Shown here one piece after another: positions 9,147 through 20,549 of a DNA stretch of 64,000 nt (position 1 is its first letter; each line of letters begins with the position of its first letter). Under the pieces are notes generated by a model. It saw nothing but the letters and a program-made list of their open reading frames with translations, was not told the origin of the DNA and did no database searches. The translations under genes and the position numbers were made by a program. Source of the DNA: Acanthamoeba lenticulata. Its lineage: Eukaryota > Discosea > Longamoebia > Acanthamoebidae. Location of the stretch: NCBI GenBank assembly GCA_002179805.1, contig NAVB01000082.1, forward strand, positions 1 to 64,000, in the 5' to 3' direction.

Positions 9147-12100
9147 CTGATGCTAGATCGCCACAAACGCACAAGCCAGAAGATTAGCATCCACTGGTGG
9201 AACAATCGCCATCACCACCGCCACCGCCCCCTGAGGGGAGGGCACTCCCAACCTCCCTTTCCCCCTCGTCAGCACCCTTGCTCCCACATACCTGTGCCTG
9301 ACATGCTCAACGTTGCGACGATGGAAACATTGCCATTTTGGGTCCAGATGCCTCCTCCACCAGTAAAGAGGATGCCTGTACCAAAGAAAACATGTTGGTG
9401 GATTGGTCAATGCAACACTCAACACACGCTTGTCACAACCTCCTGCACAACTACCCCATCTTTTTCCCTTCTTCCTTCCAGCGCACCTTGGCCTCCTACT
9501 GCTGCAGTCATCCTGATGAGGACATTTTCATTCTGAGTCCAGTTTCCTCTTCCAACCATGGAAATGCCTAAACAGAAGAGATGTTGGTTGGTAGGTTAGC
9601 CAATGCGATTACTACTCTCTGCCACTTTTTCGCCTTCAAGCACCTGAACCAGTGTCTGATGTTGTGCTGATGGAAACATTTCCATGTTGAGCCCAGGTAC
9701 CACCACTGTTGAAGAAAATTCCTGCATGAAAAAGATGTGGGTTTGTGGTCAATCCATAACTCAGCGTGCCATCCATCCTTGACCCTCTCTATCACTCTGC
9801 AAAGCGCACCTTGACCACCTGTTGTGATGGTAATGTTGGCCTTTCCATTTTGAGTCCAGGTCCCTCCACCTAAGAAGAAAATGCCTGTGTAGGGGGAGAG
9901 ATGTAAGATGGATTGGACATACCTATCAATCATGGCACGCTCGCACCTTTGTGACCACTAGCCTCCTTGTAAAGCCCTCTTCCCTCTCTTCACCACATAC
10001 CTGTGCTTGATGTTGCATTGATGCAAACATTTCCATTTTGCGTCCAGGTTCCTCTATTACCAGTGAAGGATATGCCTGAGCAGTTGGTGGTGGGTTGATC
10101 AATGCCATGCAACATACATACGTCAATCAGTTCCGCCTCTTTACAATACCTAGGCCTCCTGCCACTGCAGTAATGTTGACCATTCCAACTTGAGTCCAAA
10201 TTCCTCCATTCGAGAAGAAAATGCCTGTGTTGGGTAGCGAGTGAAAGTTAAGGAAGGGCCAACCAATGACACTTGAAAATGCCCTCCCAGTGCGTTTGCT
10301 CCATGCACGTACCAAATCCTGATCCAATGATGGTGATGGTGACAGGGCCTTGGTGGTTCCATGTTCCATGAGTGTCAAAAAAATACACACCTGAAGGGGG
10401 AGGGCCAACTGATGGTGAGTGGGTGAAGCAGGTATTGCGCTACTAAGTAGCAAAGCATGCCCTTAATGTGGTGGTGCCATGCATGTACCATAACCTCCTC
10501 CTTTTGAGTTGATGATAATGGTGGCAGTGCCATTGTGGTGCCATATTCCACCACTAGAGAAATACACGCCTGAAGGAAATGGCCAGCCGATGGTGAGTGC
10601 AGTGAGCAGGCAGTGTGCTCCCACAATGTGATGGCCCTATGCATACATACCTTGAACTGCTCCCATGGTGTTGTTGATGGTGACACCATCAGTACCATTG
10701 TGGTTCCATGTTCCACCAGTATGGTAGAAAGTCATGCCCCAACAGGGGAGGCCCAAATTATGGTGAGTGGGTGAGCAGGCATTGCGCTTGACAAGAATGT
10801 GCTCCCACAATGTGATGGCCCTATGCATACATACCTTGAACTGCTCCTGTGGTGGTGTTGTTGATGGTGATGGTGACGGCACCATTGTGGTGCCATGATC
10901 CACTGTCAGAAACAAGCACGCCTGAAGGGGAGGGCCACTGGTGGTGAGTGGTGAGCAGGGATTGCGCTTTACTTAATGTGCTCACTGTGCATTGGCCCTT
11001 TGCACATACCATAACCTTCCCCCATGGTGTTGTTGATGGTGATGGTGATGCTGCCATTGTGGTTCCATGTTCCACCTCCATTGAGAACCACGCCTGAAGG
11101 GGGAGGACCAACCAACAGTGAGTGCAGTGAGCAGGCGTTGCACTTGACAAACATGCTCCCACAATGTGTAAGAGGCCCCACACGTACCGTGACCTTCTCT
11201 TGTGGTGGTGCTGATGGTGATGGTGGTGGTGCCATTGTGGTTCCATGTTCCACCACCACCAAGGAAATACACACCTAAAGGGGGAGGACATCGAGGGTGT
11301 GCTGAGTAGTCATTGCACTTGACAATACTGTGCTCCTTTCACACACATACCAACAACTGCCCCTGTGGTGGTGTTGGTGTTGGTGATGGTGTTGTGGTTC
11401 CGTGTTTCACCGCCGCCATTGAAGCGCACACCAAAAAAAAGGAGAGGGGGGAGGGCAACATTTGGTGAGCAGTGGGCAGGCATAGCGCTTCCCAAATGTG
11501 CTCCCCCCGTGTTAACTGCGCACATGTACCAGCGCCTGGCCCTGCTGTGGTGTTGGTGATGGTGATGTTGACGGGGCCATTGTGGTTCCATGCACCACCA
11601 TAATTGAAATACACACCTGAAAGGGGGGGGGCAAACTGATGGTGAGTGTATGAGCAGGTGTGGTACTTGGCAATAACTCCCACAGTGTGTTTGCCCTCGT
11701 GCATACGTACCAGCAACTACATCTGTGGTGTTGGTGATGGTGATGGTGCCATTGTGGTTCCATGTTCCGCCCACCATTGCAATGCATGCCAAAAAGGGGG
11801 AGGGCCAACCGATGGTGAGTGGGTGAGCAGGCATTGCGCTTGACAAATGCGCTCCCACAGTGTGTTGGCCCTCGTGCACGTGTACGGTAACCTGTTCCCG
11901 TAGTGGTGTTGTTGATGGTGATGGTGCTGGTGCCGTTGTGGTTCCATGCTCCACCGCCATCAAAATACACGCCTGAAGCAGGAGGGTCAACCAATGGTGA
12001 GTGGGCAAGCAGGCATTGCGCCTGACAATAAAGTGCTCCCACAGTGCGATGGCCCCGCGCACACGTACCAACACCTGTTCCCGTGGTGGTGTTGGTGATG

Positions 12101-12937
12101 GTGATGGTGACGGTGCCATTGTGGTTCCATGTTCCGCCACCATCAAAATACACGCCTGAAGGGGAGGGCCAACCGATGGTGAGTGGGCGAGCAGGCATTG
12201 CACTTGGCGATGTGCTCCCACAGTGCCCCGCACACACGTACCATGATCTGATTCCGCAATGTTGATGCTGATGGTGCCGTAGTGGTTCCATATGGCGTTT
12301 GCAAGCACGCTGATGGCTAATGGGCAGAAAATGGACAAATAAGGAGCATTGGACAACAACAACCGTGTTGCATGAGCAAGGTGGGCGATTACGTGCTGCA
12401 TTCAGCACCAAGGAGCCGTTCGTCACCCAGGCCTTGGAACTGACGCGCATCCAATCCTGCGCAGGACCTGGGCCATTCACGTGGACGTCGCCGCCCGTCG
12501 TCCTGCGAACGTGGACAGAAATCGAGGGAGGGGGAAGAAATGAAAAGAGGATGGCCTCTCCTTGGGGGGGGGGAGAGTGGTGAAAGAAGAACCGAGGGCG
12601 GTACGTGATGGTGAGCGGGATGGTGATGTTGGTAGCCGGCTCGGTGTAGGTGCCGGCGTGCACAAGAATGACATCGTTTGGGCGGGCCGCATTGACGGCT
12701 CCGGCGATGGTGGCAAAGTCGCAGCCGACAGGGCACACCGTCACTTTCGGGAGGTTAAGAACGGGCAGAGGGCTGCACGAAAGAGGCACGCCATATGGCC
12801 TGAGCATAGGGAGAGGGAGGGGGCTCATTCGTACGCGAGGGGGAGCCAGCGGTCAAGGTGGGCACAACCACAATGCAACACACCAACGCCGCTAGCAGGG
12901 GGCCAACCATGGCCCAGTGGGCGCTCTTGCTGGGCAT
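7345..12937 (-). CDS. Large repeat-rich surface protein: pectin-lyase-like N-terminus, 18-unit repeat, multi-pass C-terminus
   Basis: Inferred multi-exon gene. Exon 1 starts at ATG 12937 with a signal peptide (WAMVGPLLAALVCCIVVVP). The exon beginning near 12742 encodes TVCPVGCDFATIAGAVNAA and VILVHAGTYTEPAT, the start of a right-handed beta-helix as in pectin-lyase-like proteins. Then come about 18 exon-intron units coding for GGGTWNHNGTVTITI-type repeats. The last exon (9146-7345) holds a Cys-rich module (CAACPDGYC, VLCGQCVAGHSEVLG) followed by about eight hydrophobic segments and an acidic cytoplasmic tail (DDDDEEEEE). This would be a plasma-membrane protein with a long elastic or adhesive ectodomain. 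Function unknown. Several repeat exons may be frame-broken; the joined model is inferred, not proven. Confidence 0.6.
9190..12330 (-). repeat. Tandem exon-intron array, 18 units of ~173 bp
   Basis: Reading for the core TGGAACCACAATGG on the minus strand (CCATTGTGGTTCCA on plus) finds 18 units, near 9340, 9530, 9685, 9850, 10035, 10185, 10350, 10530, 10700, 10890, 11065, 11240, 11395, 11580, 11755, 11940, 12120 and 12285. Each unit has an ~87-base exon between CAG and GTACGTG-type splice sites plus an ~85-base intron. The typical exon is 29 codons long and phase 1 at both ends, so duplication keeps the frame. Units from ~10.3 to 12.2 kb are nearly alike; units at 9.3-10.2 kb are more diverged. 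Confidence 0.85.
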
Positions 12938-13148
12938 GTTACCACAAGCAATAATGCAGGGCTGGGTGCTTGTCTAGAGGGGGGGGGGTTGGAGTTTTTC
13001 TTGACGCAAAGTTCTATATTTGGCGTAGGGATACCACGCGACACAGGAAGCGTGCTGATTCGCGGTTTTGCCACACACCATTGCCACCCGTACGGGCCAT
13101 AGTATCTTTATCTTTCTTTTCCCAACCTGCACCCTTCCCGCAGTGTTT
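12938..13148. promoter_or_regulatory. Shared divergent promoter region of two surface-protein paralogues
   Basis: About 200 bases separate the minus-strand start codon (12937) from the likely plus-strand start (13149 or the in-frame ATG at 13068). Contains a poly-G tract at 12979-12988. No clear TATA element was identified. Confidence 0.35.
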
Positions 13149-15800
13149 GTTCCCCAACCAAAATGCCTCCTCGTCGCGGACCGACCTCCATTAAGGGCGC
13201 GCACTTGTCGGCAAGCCCTGGTGGCATTGGCGAGGTGCGTCGTGGTCACACCCGCCCTGAGCGCCGGCTCCACAGGTGAACACGCTCTTTCTTCCTTGAC
13301 CAAATGGGTTGTGTCTTTTTTCCTGTCTGCCCTCCCTTCATTGAAATGCTAACAGTGCATCTTGCGTTTTGCAATCAATCCTGAATGGCCCAGAGATTGA
13401 CCTTTCCTTCTCCTCCTCCTCCTTCCCAAAGTGACGGTGTGCTCTGTCGGCTGTAACTTTGCAACCATCGCCGGAGCCGTCAATGCGGCCCGCACAGACA
13501 ACGTCATCCTTGTGCAAGCAGGCACCTACACAAAACCGGCCACCAACATGATCACCGCGCTCACCATTAATGGCTGGGCTATGGGTCCTTTGGGTTGAAT
13601 GCAGCGCGTATTGTTCACCTCCTCATCCACAACAATTTTGTTTACCATTGGTCAGTTCACTTCTCAACAGCCATTCACACTTGGCAACACCATGTGGAAC
13701 CAATACGCCACCAGCACCACCAGCACCACGGGTTCCAGTACGTGGTGGCCGCTTCATTGCATTGTGTGGGAGCAGCGAGGAGCAATCGTGTTTAGCGTGC
13801 ATGGCTGCTGGCCACTAACCTCAGCCCGCTTCAGGTGTGCAATTTGGTAGCGGTGGCGGAACATGGAACCAAAATGGCACAGTCACTCTCTACATAGTGA
13901 TCTCCAACAACAACGCACAAACAAGCGGTACACTGTGGGTGTATTGTACAGGCATTGGAGGCACTGCATGGCTGCTTGCCACTCACCATCACATTGGCCC
14001 TCCTGCCCCGATCCATGCGTGTATCTTTGATGGCAGCGGTACATGGAACCAAAATGGCGCCACACCATCATCACCAACAGTGCAGCATCCACAGTTTTTG
14101 GTATATACACCATAGGCACAATGCTTGGGCGAGGGGTGGGGCAGGGCTCGCAAAAAGTGCACGGCCACTCACCAATTGGTTGGCCCTCCTCTCACCCCCT
14201 CCCCAAGGTGTGTTTTTCCTTGGTGGTGAGGAGCATGGAACTAAAACGGCACGGTCGCAAGGTGGAACCAAAACGGCGCCATCACCATCACCACCACTTC
14301 CAGCACAGGGTCATCAGGCTATGGTACATACATGGTGGGGCCAATCAATCTATTGGCTGTTTTGTCCCTCATAATTGGCCCTCCTGCCCCTTTCAGGAGT
14401 GCAAACTGGCGGCGGTGTGGTGTGGAATCAACAAGGTGCTATCACCATCAACACCACCAGCAGTGCAGGATCATTGGTTGTCCATGGTACAGGCGCAAAG
14501 GGGTCAACGGAGGCACATGGATGCTTGCTGCTCACCAGCGCATTGGACCCTTGCAGGTGTGCTTTTAAGTGCTGGTGGTGCGACGTGGAACCAAGTTGGC
14601 CCCATCGCCATCACCACCGCAGGGTCACCAGGTTATGGTATGTTCATATGGTAGGGCGAACGCATTGTGCCAATGTGTGGGGTGGGGTGGGGTGGTTCAT
14701 TTTTGAAGCCTACACGTGCTTGGCACTCACCGCCAGGTTGGCTGGCCTCCCTCATTCAGGAGTGGCTTTTTATGGCAGCCACACATGGAATCAAAATGGC
14801 GCTGCCACCATCACCACCACTACTCGCCAGGTTGTGGTACGTGCAATACACTGTGCAGGCTCATGGTGGATGGGGAGCACCACGAAGTACGCATGGCTGT
14901 TTGCCACTCATCCACGGGTCGCCCTGTTCAGGTGTAGCGGAAGCGGAACGTGGAACAACAATGGTGATGTCGCCACTACTGCCACAGGGTCACCAGGTTA
15001 TGTACATATGTGGTGGGTGTGCTGGGGTGGAGGTGGCGGGACTATTGTAAATCGCACACCTTTGCGTTGGCCCTCGTCTTCCCACGTGAATTTCAGGCAG
15101 CGGAACATGGAATCAATAAGGCGCCGGTGGCATCACCACCCGAGGGTCGTCAGGTTCTGGTAAGTGCGCGGTGGAGGGTGGGGCAGGGCGATGCACTGTG
15201 GTGATTTCTTTGGTACTGGCGGAGCGTGGTACCAATACGGCTCCGTGAACATCACCATTCGAGGCAATGAGTCTTGTGGCACGTGCAACCCATAACTCCC
15301 TGCTCCGCAATGGCGCATCCCGAGGCCAACGTGCGTTTGCGATGATCATGGCGCAGCAAACAACGCTACGCTAACAGAGACGCCCCAGTACCTCAAGTTC
15401 TCCCTGCGTTGGAACTGGACGTAAAAACGGCTCGTTGGCCTGGCGGGAAAGGGGGGAGTGGGGGAGCTTCCACTCCGAGGGATGATCACGATCTGTGTGT
15501 GTGTGTGTGGCGTCGTAGTCGTCAATGTAGGGCCAATCGGTTGCGGTTTGCCATGAGCGTGGAGCCGCGGTGCAACCGCAGCGAGAGCCGGGCCCAGCAC
15601 CCCGCAGGCGGACGTCACCACCTTGCTGACGCACAGCGCCGACCCCGACCGAGCCAGCGCGCTGGCCAGGCTGCTCAACTATGGCCTCTCAGGGCCCGAG
15701 GGGGCGCGCGTCAACTGCACCGTTGGCGCCGACGCCTCGTTGGTCACCATGACGTTTGACTACTTTGGCAACTCGTCGCTAGACTATGATCCCGGTACGT
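13068..15800 (+). pseudogene. Paralogous repeat surface protein, degenerate, head-to-head copy
   Basis: Mirror-image paralogue of the minus-strand gene. It begins with a hydrophobic leader (ALVALARCVVVTPALSAG), then an exon at ~13432 coding TVCSVGCNFATIAGAVNAA and VILVQAGTYTKPAT, almost identical to the neighbour. Repeat units GGGTWNQNGTVTLYI, GGVVWNQQGAITINTT, GGATWNQVGPIAITT, YGSHTWNQNGAATITT and WYQYGSVNITIRG lie near 13850, 14040, 14230, 14400, 14570, 14780, 14945, 15095 and 15225, about 180 bases apart. The end (TPQYLKFSLRWNWT; THSADPDRASALARLLNYGL; DASLVTMTFDYFGNSSLDYD) stops near 15800 without a membrane exon. Several units (14040, 14230, 15095) are out of frame or contain stops, so decay is likely, although the intron pattern makes this uncertain. 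Confidence 0.55.
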
Positions 15801-15804
15801 AAGT

Positions 15805-16110
15805 GGGCGTGCCCTGCGCAGCGCGCACCGTGATGCTACCTGGGCAGACATTGCGGTCGTTGCCTCGGCCAACAGACCCAAGCGTCACACATCCAAGGGG
15901 CATAAGGCGCCGTGTTCCACCTCGTCCTGTTCTGCATACACATTGTCCACCAGCGCATCGACAGCATCGCAGTGCCATTTGCTTATGGCGCAGGCGACGC
16001 AGACTGACCTCCTCTTTTCATCTCCACCGCCGCCTACCTTGGGTGGCTCCTTCATGGTGGCGTAGATAGATGCAAGACGCGTTCACTTCTTCGAGTCAAG
16101 CCTGATTTCC
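15805..16110. other. Intergenic
   Basis: No domain or convincing codon pattern seen between the surface-protein paralogue and the next open frame. Confidence 0.35.
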
Positions 16111-16116
16111 TCCAAT

Positions 16117-17121
16117 GTGTCACTGCATTCAGCACTGAGGGTCTCCTTTGTCTGTCACATCACACTCCCACCACCTAAGCTGAAGGCCAACGGCTCACGA
16201 GATCAGACGTGTACCTTGGCCATGCGCTGGGAAGCAGCCTGTATTGGGCATTCAGAGTGTCTTGCCATCCTCTGTCATTGGCGCCTGCTCCTCGACGTCC
16301 TTCATCAGCTGCCAAATCTCAGCAAGAATCGCATTGCTGCCATCGTTCACCTGTGGGAGCGCTACTTCAAGCTCACAGCACTGATGATGCAAGCCGAGGT
16401 CAGCATCACTGAACGTCAGTGGCTGGATGAAGCCTTGCCATGGGACTTGCTCTTCATCCAGATCTACATGAAAGAAGACATCACACCCTACATCCACAGC
16501 TTTGTCTACCATGTTGGGTGGTACCTGGCAGTGTATGGCGGCATCGAGAAGTTTGCGACCTACAGCCTTGAGGGCAGCCACTTGGTCAACAAACGATTGG
16601 TGATGCGGCCAAAAAACCGAGCTCTGTGCGGTCCTGCAGCAGTCGCAAAGCAGCAACTCGAGATCCATTACCGCCACAAGAAACATGACCTCCATGACAG
16701 GCGTGAGCAAGCAGCAGCACGCACGAGGGCTGGCGAGGGCGAGGGCGAGGGCGAGTACGAGTGTGATGGTGAGGACGAGGAGATTGTACTGCAGCAATAT
16801 GGTGGCAGTTGGAGGAGGAAGCGGCGATCTGCACCTAAATGGTCAATTGCCTCTCTGACCTTAACCTCGTCTGCGCCACTACGTGGTGAACTCCACAGTG
16901 GTCAGCAAATAGACATGTTCGTGCGCAAGGTGTGTACACATGATTGGTTTATATTTGCAGGACGAGAGACTAGCACATGTTCTTCTCACCAATATAGATA
17001 CTCTTGTTCTGCCACCGCCACGCCACGACAATCACTGCAGCAGGAGAGTGGAGATGACGAAAGAAGGACAAGACAAGCACGCCACAAGATAAGGGTCCAA
17101 AGACGAAGGAGGATGTGGTGA
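16117..17121 (+). CDS. Transposon-like protein fragment, unrecognised family
   Basis: An open frame of 334 codons. Residues ~25-175 look like real protein: AACIGHSECLAILCHWRLLL, NRIAAIVHLWERYFKLTALM, WDLLFIQIYMKEDITPYIHS, FVYHVGWYLAVYGGIEKFA, SLEGSHLVNKRLV. The T-P-Y-x-H-x-x-x-Y-H-V motif followed by G-x-x-x-x-x-S-x-x-G-x-E resembles a domain I recall from transposon-derived proteins of invertebrates; this is weak. A (GAGGGC)n run codes for acidic GEGEGEGEY, then a basic tail (RRKRRSAPK). The last 80 codons look non-coding. Similar relict-looking sequence occurs at 19.9-20.3 and 48.4-49.3 kb. Confidence 0.35.
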   Translation: MSLHSALRVSFVCHITLPPPKLKANGSRDQTCTLAMRWEAACIGHSECLAILCHWRLLLDVLHQLPNLSKNRIAAIVHLWERYFKLTALMMQAEVSITERQWLDEALPWDLLFIQIYMKEDITPYIHSFVYHVGWYLAVYGGIEKFATYSLEGSHLVNKRLVMRPKNRALCGPAAVAKQQLEIHYRHKKHDLHDRREQAAARTRAGEGEGEGEYECDGEDEEIVLQQYGGSWRRKRRSAPKWSIASLTLTSSAPLRGELHSGQQIDMFVRKVCTHDWFIFAGRETSTCSSHQYRYSCSATATPRQSLQQESGDDERRTRQARHKIRVQRRRRMW

Positions 17122-17129
17122 TGACAGGG

Positions 17130-17977
17130 AGGGGTGCCTGTGCCTACCTATGACCATCTGTTGGCCACGATGTCTTGGTTATTGTAGACCTGGTACGCGT
17201 ACTTGATACGAATGTTGCCGAAACGCTTCTGGCAGAGCCATGTCACCTCGAGGGGGCCACGCACGTGGCATAGGCACCGCGTCGAAATGGCCTCCGTTCC
17301 CATCGTGCGCCGAGGTAGGCAGCTACGCCGTCATCAGTCTCAAACCGCATCGACTGGCAATTGAATCTCGAAAATCGGCACCACCATTACGCGATCTGAA
17401 CCCATCTTGTTGTGCTCCCTCAAGCAGGATGCGCAATGTCGTTGCCTGGTCCTCTCGCGGCCCTGCAGCAGCTTCGGCCTCCTCCCTGGCGCGGCGCCTC
17501 TCCGCAAGCTGTCGGCGACAGGGGCGCTCCAGAGCCCTCGGTGGCCACCGTTCTGTGGGGTTTCGTGGTTCACAGGAATGTTTGAAATGCCTGGTTATTT
17601 TGTGGTTTCGTAGGCCAGATGGAAAGAATGATCGGAATGTTGCACGAGCAACGCCCTATCCTGGGCAGTTCGAGTGACAAACCACATTCCTATGTCACGG
17701 TAGATCTGGTGGAGTGGAAAGCCCGGGCTCCGGGGGACCCACGCTGTTCGGGTCAGGAGCTCTGGATCGCCTGTGGTGACTTCTGACCTAGTCTAGCTCC
17801 GTAGCAGGATCTTCCGCCGTTTACCTGACCGACCACACCACCACCACCACGACTCAAAAGGCTTGGCCACCGCGAACACACCAACTCCTTGCCCCCACCT
17901 GGCCACCACCACCACCACCACACCACGGCAGCGCAGGCTCAACAATCTCCAGCCCACCAACCTAGCGCCCCACAAAT
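17130..17977. other. Intergenic, no recognised gene
   Basis: Frames on both strands in 17.2-17.7 kb are Arg/Ser/Pro-rich and show no domain. CCA-repeat-rich sequence at 17825-17930 leads into the next gene. Confidence 0.35.
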
Positions 17978-18927
17978 ATGACGAATCTTGTTGACGGTCT
18001 CCTCCTCCTCAAGGACCGTCCGTGGTTTAAGAGAGTCGTCTGGCCTGTCCTCATCTACATGGACCTCCTGAACATCGTCGCAGCGTTCAAGGTGGTGAAT
18101 TGGGCAACGCATCCAGCTCTCTATAGACAGCGAAGCCTGGTACTGCAGGTTCTCGTGTCCTTCCTCTTCTTGGGCTCGAACATCATCACCTGCTTCTTCC
18201 AATATGTTTACGTGGGCTTGATCATTGAGCTATCTCCCGGAATTAACTCCTTCACGGGCACTTCGCTCAGGTACTACTAAGAGGCAGCTACGATTCGTGA
18301 ATTACTTGGTTGTGTTGTTCCATCACTGACGCCATCTTAACTACTTAGTGCGCTCTTTCTATCCATATTGGCGATAGTGCCATGCTACAAGGGCTGGACC
18401 AACCACTTCCTCCAGGTCGCTTTCTCCTGGTGGCCGACTGCGCACAGGATCATAGTCAACGACTCTCGCCAGATGATGGACCATATATTGTTGGTCATCA
18501 TAGTCTTACAACGTACGTAACTCAACTCTTCCTACTCAGAAGCTCGGCCTCATCATCTTTTCTCTTTTCAGCGCTTATTCCGGTAGTCTTCCACTTGACC
18601 CTCTGGTCATGGCTCGCCTTCGGCTATCTATATCTTTGCAATCTACTGGACGTAATCCACAAGCGCGCCCCAGCGGCTATGCTTCGATCGGGGATCATAC
18701 GGCGTAGAATTAATACGCTCGCTCTCAACGTCAGATATGTGCTGGATTATGACGCCCAAGCGATCCCGCTACTGCCCAACGCTCCGAATCACTTCGCCAT
18801 CAGGAGTGCCAGTGAGGTCCGCCTCTTCATTTTGGGGGTCATCAACGTAGCCGCCTCCATCTACTACAGAAAAGCCATGTGCGTAATGGTTTCGGTGGCG
18901 GGGGCCAACCTGTGGATGCTCAGTTAG
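17978..18927 (+). CDS. Multi-pass membrane protein, three exons, unknown function
   Basis: Exons 17978-18270, 18349-18512 and 18572-18927 join in frame through GT-AG introns (GTACTACT..TTAG; GTACGTAA..TTTTCAG). The protein starts MTNLVDGLLLLKDRPWFKR and has about seven hydrophobic segments: VVWPVLIYMDLLNIVAAF, LVLQVLVSFLFLGSNIITCF, VYVGLIIELS, ALFLSILAIV, ILLVIIVLQ, VVFHLTLWSWLAFGYLYLCN and LFILGVINVAASIY. A loop carries basic RRRINTLALNVRYVLDYDAQ. The family was not recognised. Splice sites and continuous frame over three exons make it a convincing host gene. Confidence 0.7.
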
Positions 18928-18929
18928 AC

Positions 18930-20323
18930 AACACCGGTGAAGTCTCTATTAAGTAATAAACTGTACATACAACATCACCAAGAGCACAAAGAAGAGAAAA
19001 CAGCAAGCCCGGTGATGAAATTTGCTGAAAGACGAGTTTACACCATGCCATGGTGTAATCATCAAGTGAGAGAGGCAGCTCTGACAAGAAGTCAGAATTA
19101 ATTCTGTGATGATTTTTATTTTTGTTGTATCTTTCTGATTGGTGTTATGCCAGGTCGAATTTTACAACTTGTTAATTTTAAAAATCTTACACCTGGCGAC
19201 TTCTTAGGGTGAGGGTGAATGAGGAGAAAAAGAAGGTGTTGGTGAAGCGATAGTGTAGACAGACAATCGTCCTAAAAGGCATCCGTGCATGACTCAAGAC
19301 ACACTACACAAAAACTCTCTGGACTTGGATGATGGCTTGTTATGGATCGTACGACACGTAGCCATCAATCAATATCTTGCGCGAGGTAGATGTTGCAATG
19401 TCGCTCCTACATCGTGGTCTTGGGTTGGGCAACTTGGCTTGATACAGCCGCATTTGGTGGACCCGTGCATCCACGACGAAAACGCGCCGCCAGCGTGCGG
19501 AAGCCAACGCATGCCGTGGAATCGTGCGCGTTCTGTCACGCTATCTGAGATACATGCAGCCAATCCCACTTGCCCTTTTGCAACTCTTATGTTGGCAAAA
19601 GAAACCAATAAACCAACTTTTTCTATCTCCCTGGTCAGCAGAGCCTCCAGCTCCTCCAGCTTCTCTGGCGTCGTGTTGTCATTGGCTCCCTTGTCAATCA
19701 GGAAGGTGCACTATTCAGCTTCCATGTTGCCACCCAAGCCACCTCATCCATGAATGACACATAATAGCACTGGCACCATCTGGTAGCTGGAGGAGAAGGT
19801 GGACCCTTCGCTTGGGACACACAAAGTTGACTCCCAGCTTGTGTTTGTGGCCTACAGCCATAGGCACTGCTATGTGGGAAGATGGTGATCAAGTGCATGT
19901 TCTCTCAATGGAAGGGACATTTTACGCTGGAGTGCAATGTGCGCTGCATAGGTGACTTGTTGTCAGAGTGGAGATTTGCAAAGAATGCTATCTTAAGTGC
20001 TATCTATAGTGTCAGCAAAGTGACTTCCAACAAGGCAAAGCAGAGCAATAATAGCATCACACTCCACCCTGTTGATATATTGTGCTTGTAGCCTCTGGTG
20101 CTGATGGACGCCTGTCTCCACTGTAACAAATTGTGCCACACCTGGGGAATGCCAAACACTGGCAAGGAGGCCATGTGCAGGTGCACTGACAATGGAGAAC
20201 AGCCACAACTGGAGAAGCACTGGCAGAAGAGTTTGGTTACCTGGCCTGCTTGGATCAACTCATGGCCAACCATTCCATGACAACACAAGGACTTTGCAAT
20301 GAGCAAAAATGTGTAGTGTGTTA
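18930..20323. other. Intergenic with possible relicts, target region of the copia element
   Basis: A minus-strand stretch near 19.36-19.72 kb reads plausibly (FLIDKGANDNTTPEKLEELE, LLTREIEKVGLLVSFANIRV) but has stops on both sides. 19.9-20.3 kb looks like transposon debris. Nothing firm. Confidence 0.3.
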
Positions 20324-20525
20324 TGTTGCGTAGGAAGAAACTCCTTCCTACAACTTGAGCTGCCCTCGGCGTACGTCGGAATTCTCCTCTTGGAGTCCGA
20401 CGACCAGGAACACGTGCCTCCTATGTTTTTACCAATAAAACGGGCGAGCACAGAGCTCACACTCTGTCGTTCTCTCTATCTCTTTCTCCTACTCCACACG
20501 CACCTCTCATTCGCTCTGCTCAACA
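20324..20525 (+). repeat. 5' LTR of copia element
   Basis: 202 bp starting TGTTGCGTAGG and ending CTCTGCTCAACA. Contains AATAAA at ~20433, the likely poly(A) signal of the R region, and a pyrimidine-rich 3' half. Confidence 0.95.
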
Positions 20526-20538
20526 GGTTATGGGCCCA
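20526..20538 (+). other. Primer binding site matching the anticodon arm of initiator tRNA-Met
   Basis: GGTTATGGGCCCA directly follows the LTR. It is the reverse complement of TGGGCCCAUAACC, the anticodon stem-loop of eukaryotic initiator tRNA-Met (CAU anticodon). Drosophila copia uses the same internal-fragment priming rather than the tRNA 3' end. Confidence 0.8.
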
Positions 20539-20549
20539 CAGCTCTAACC

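Noticed and set aside
9190..12330. CRISPR-like or satellite array
   Set aside because: Units code in frame with splice sites and vary like exons; not repeat-spacer.
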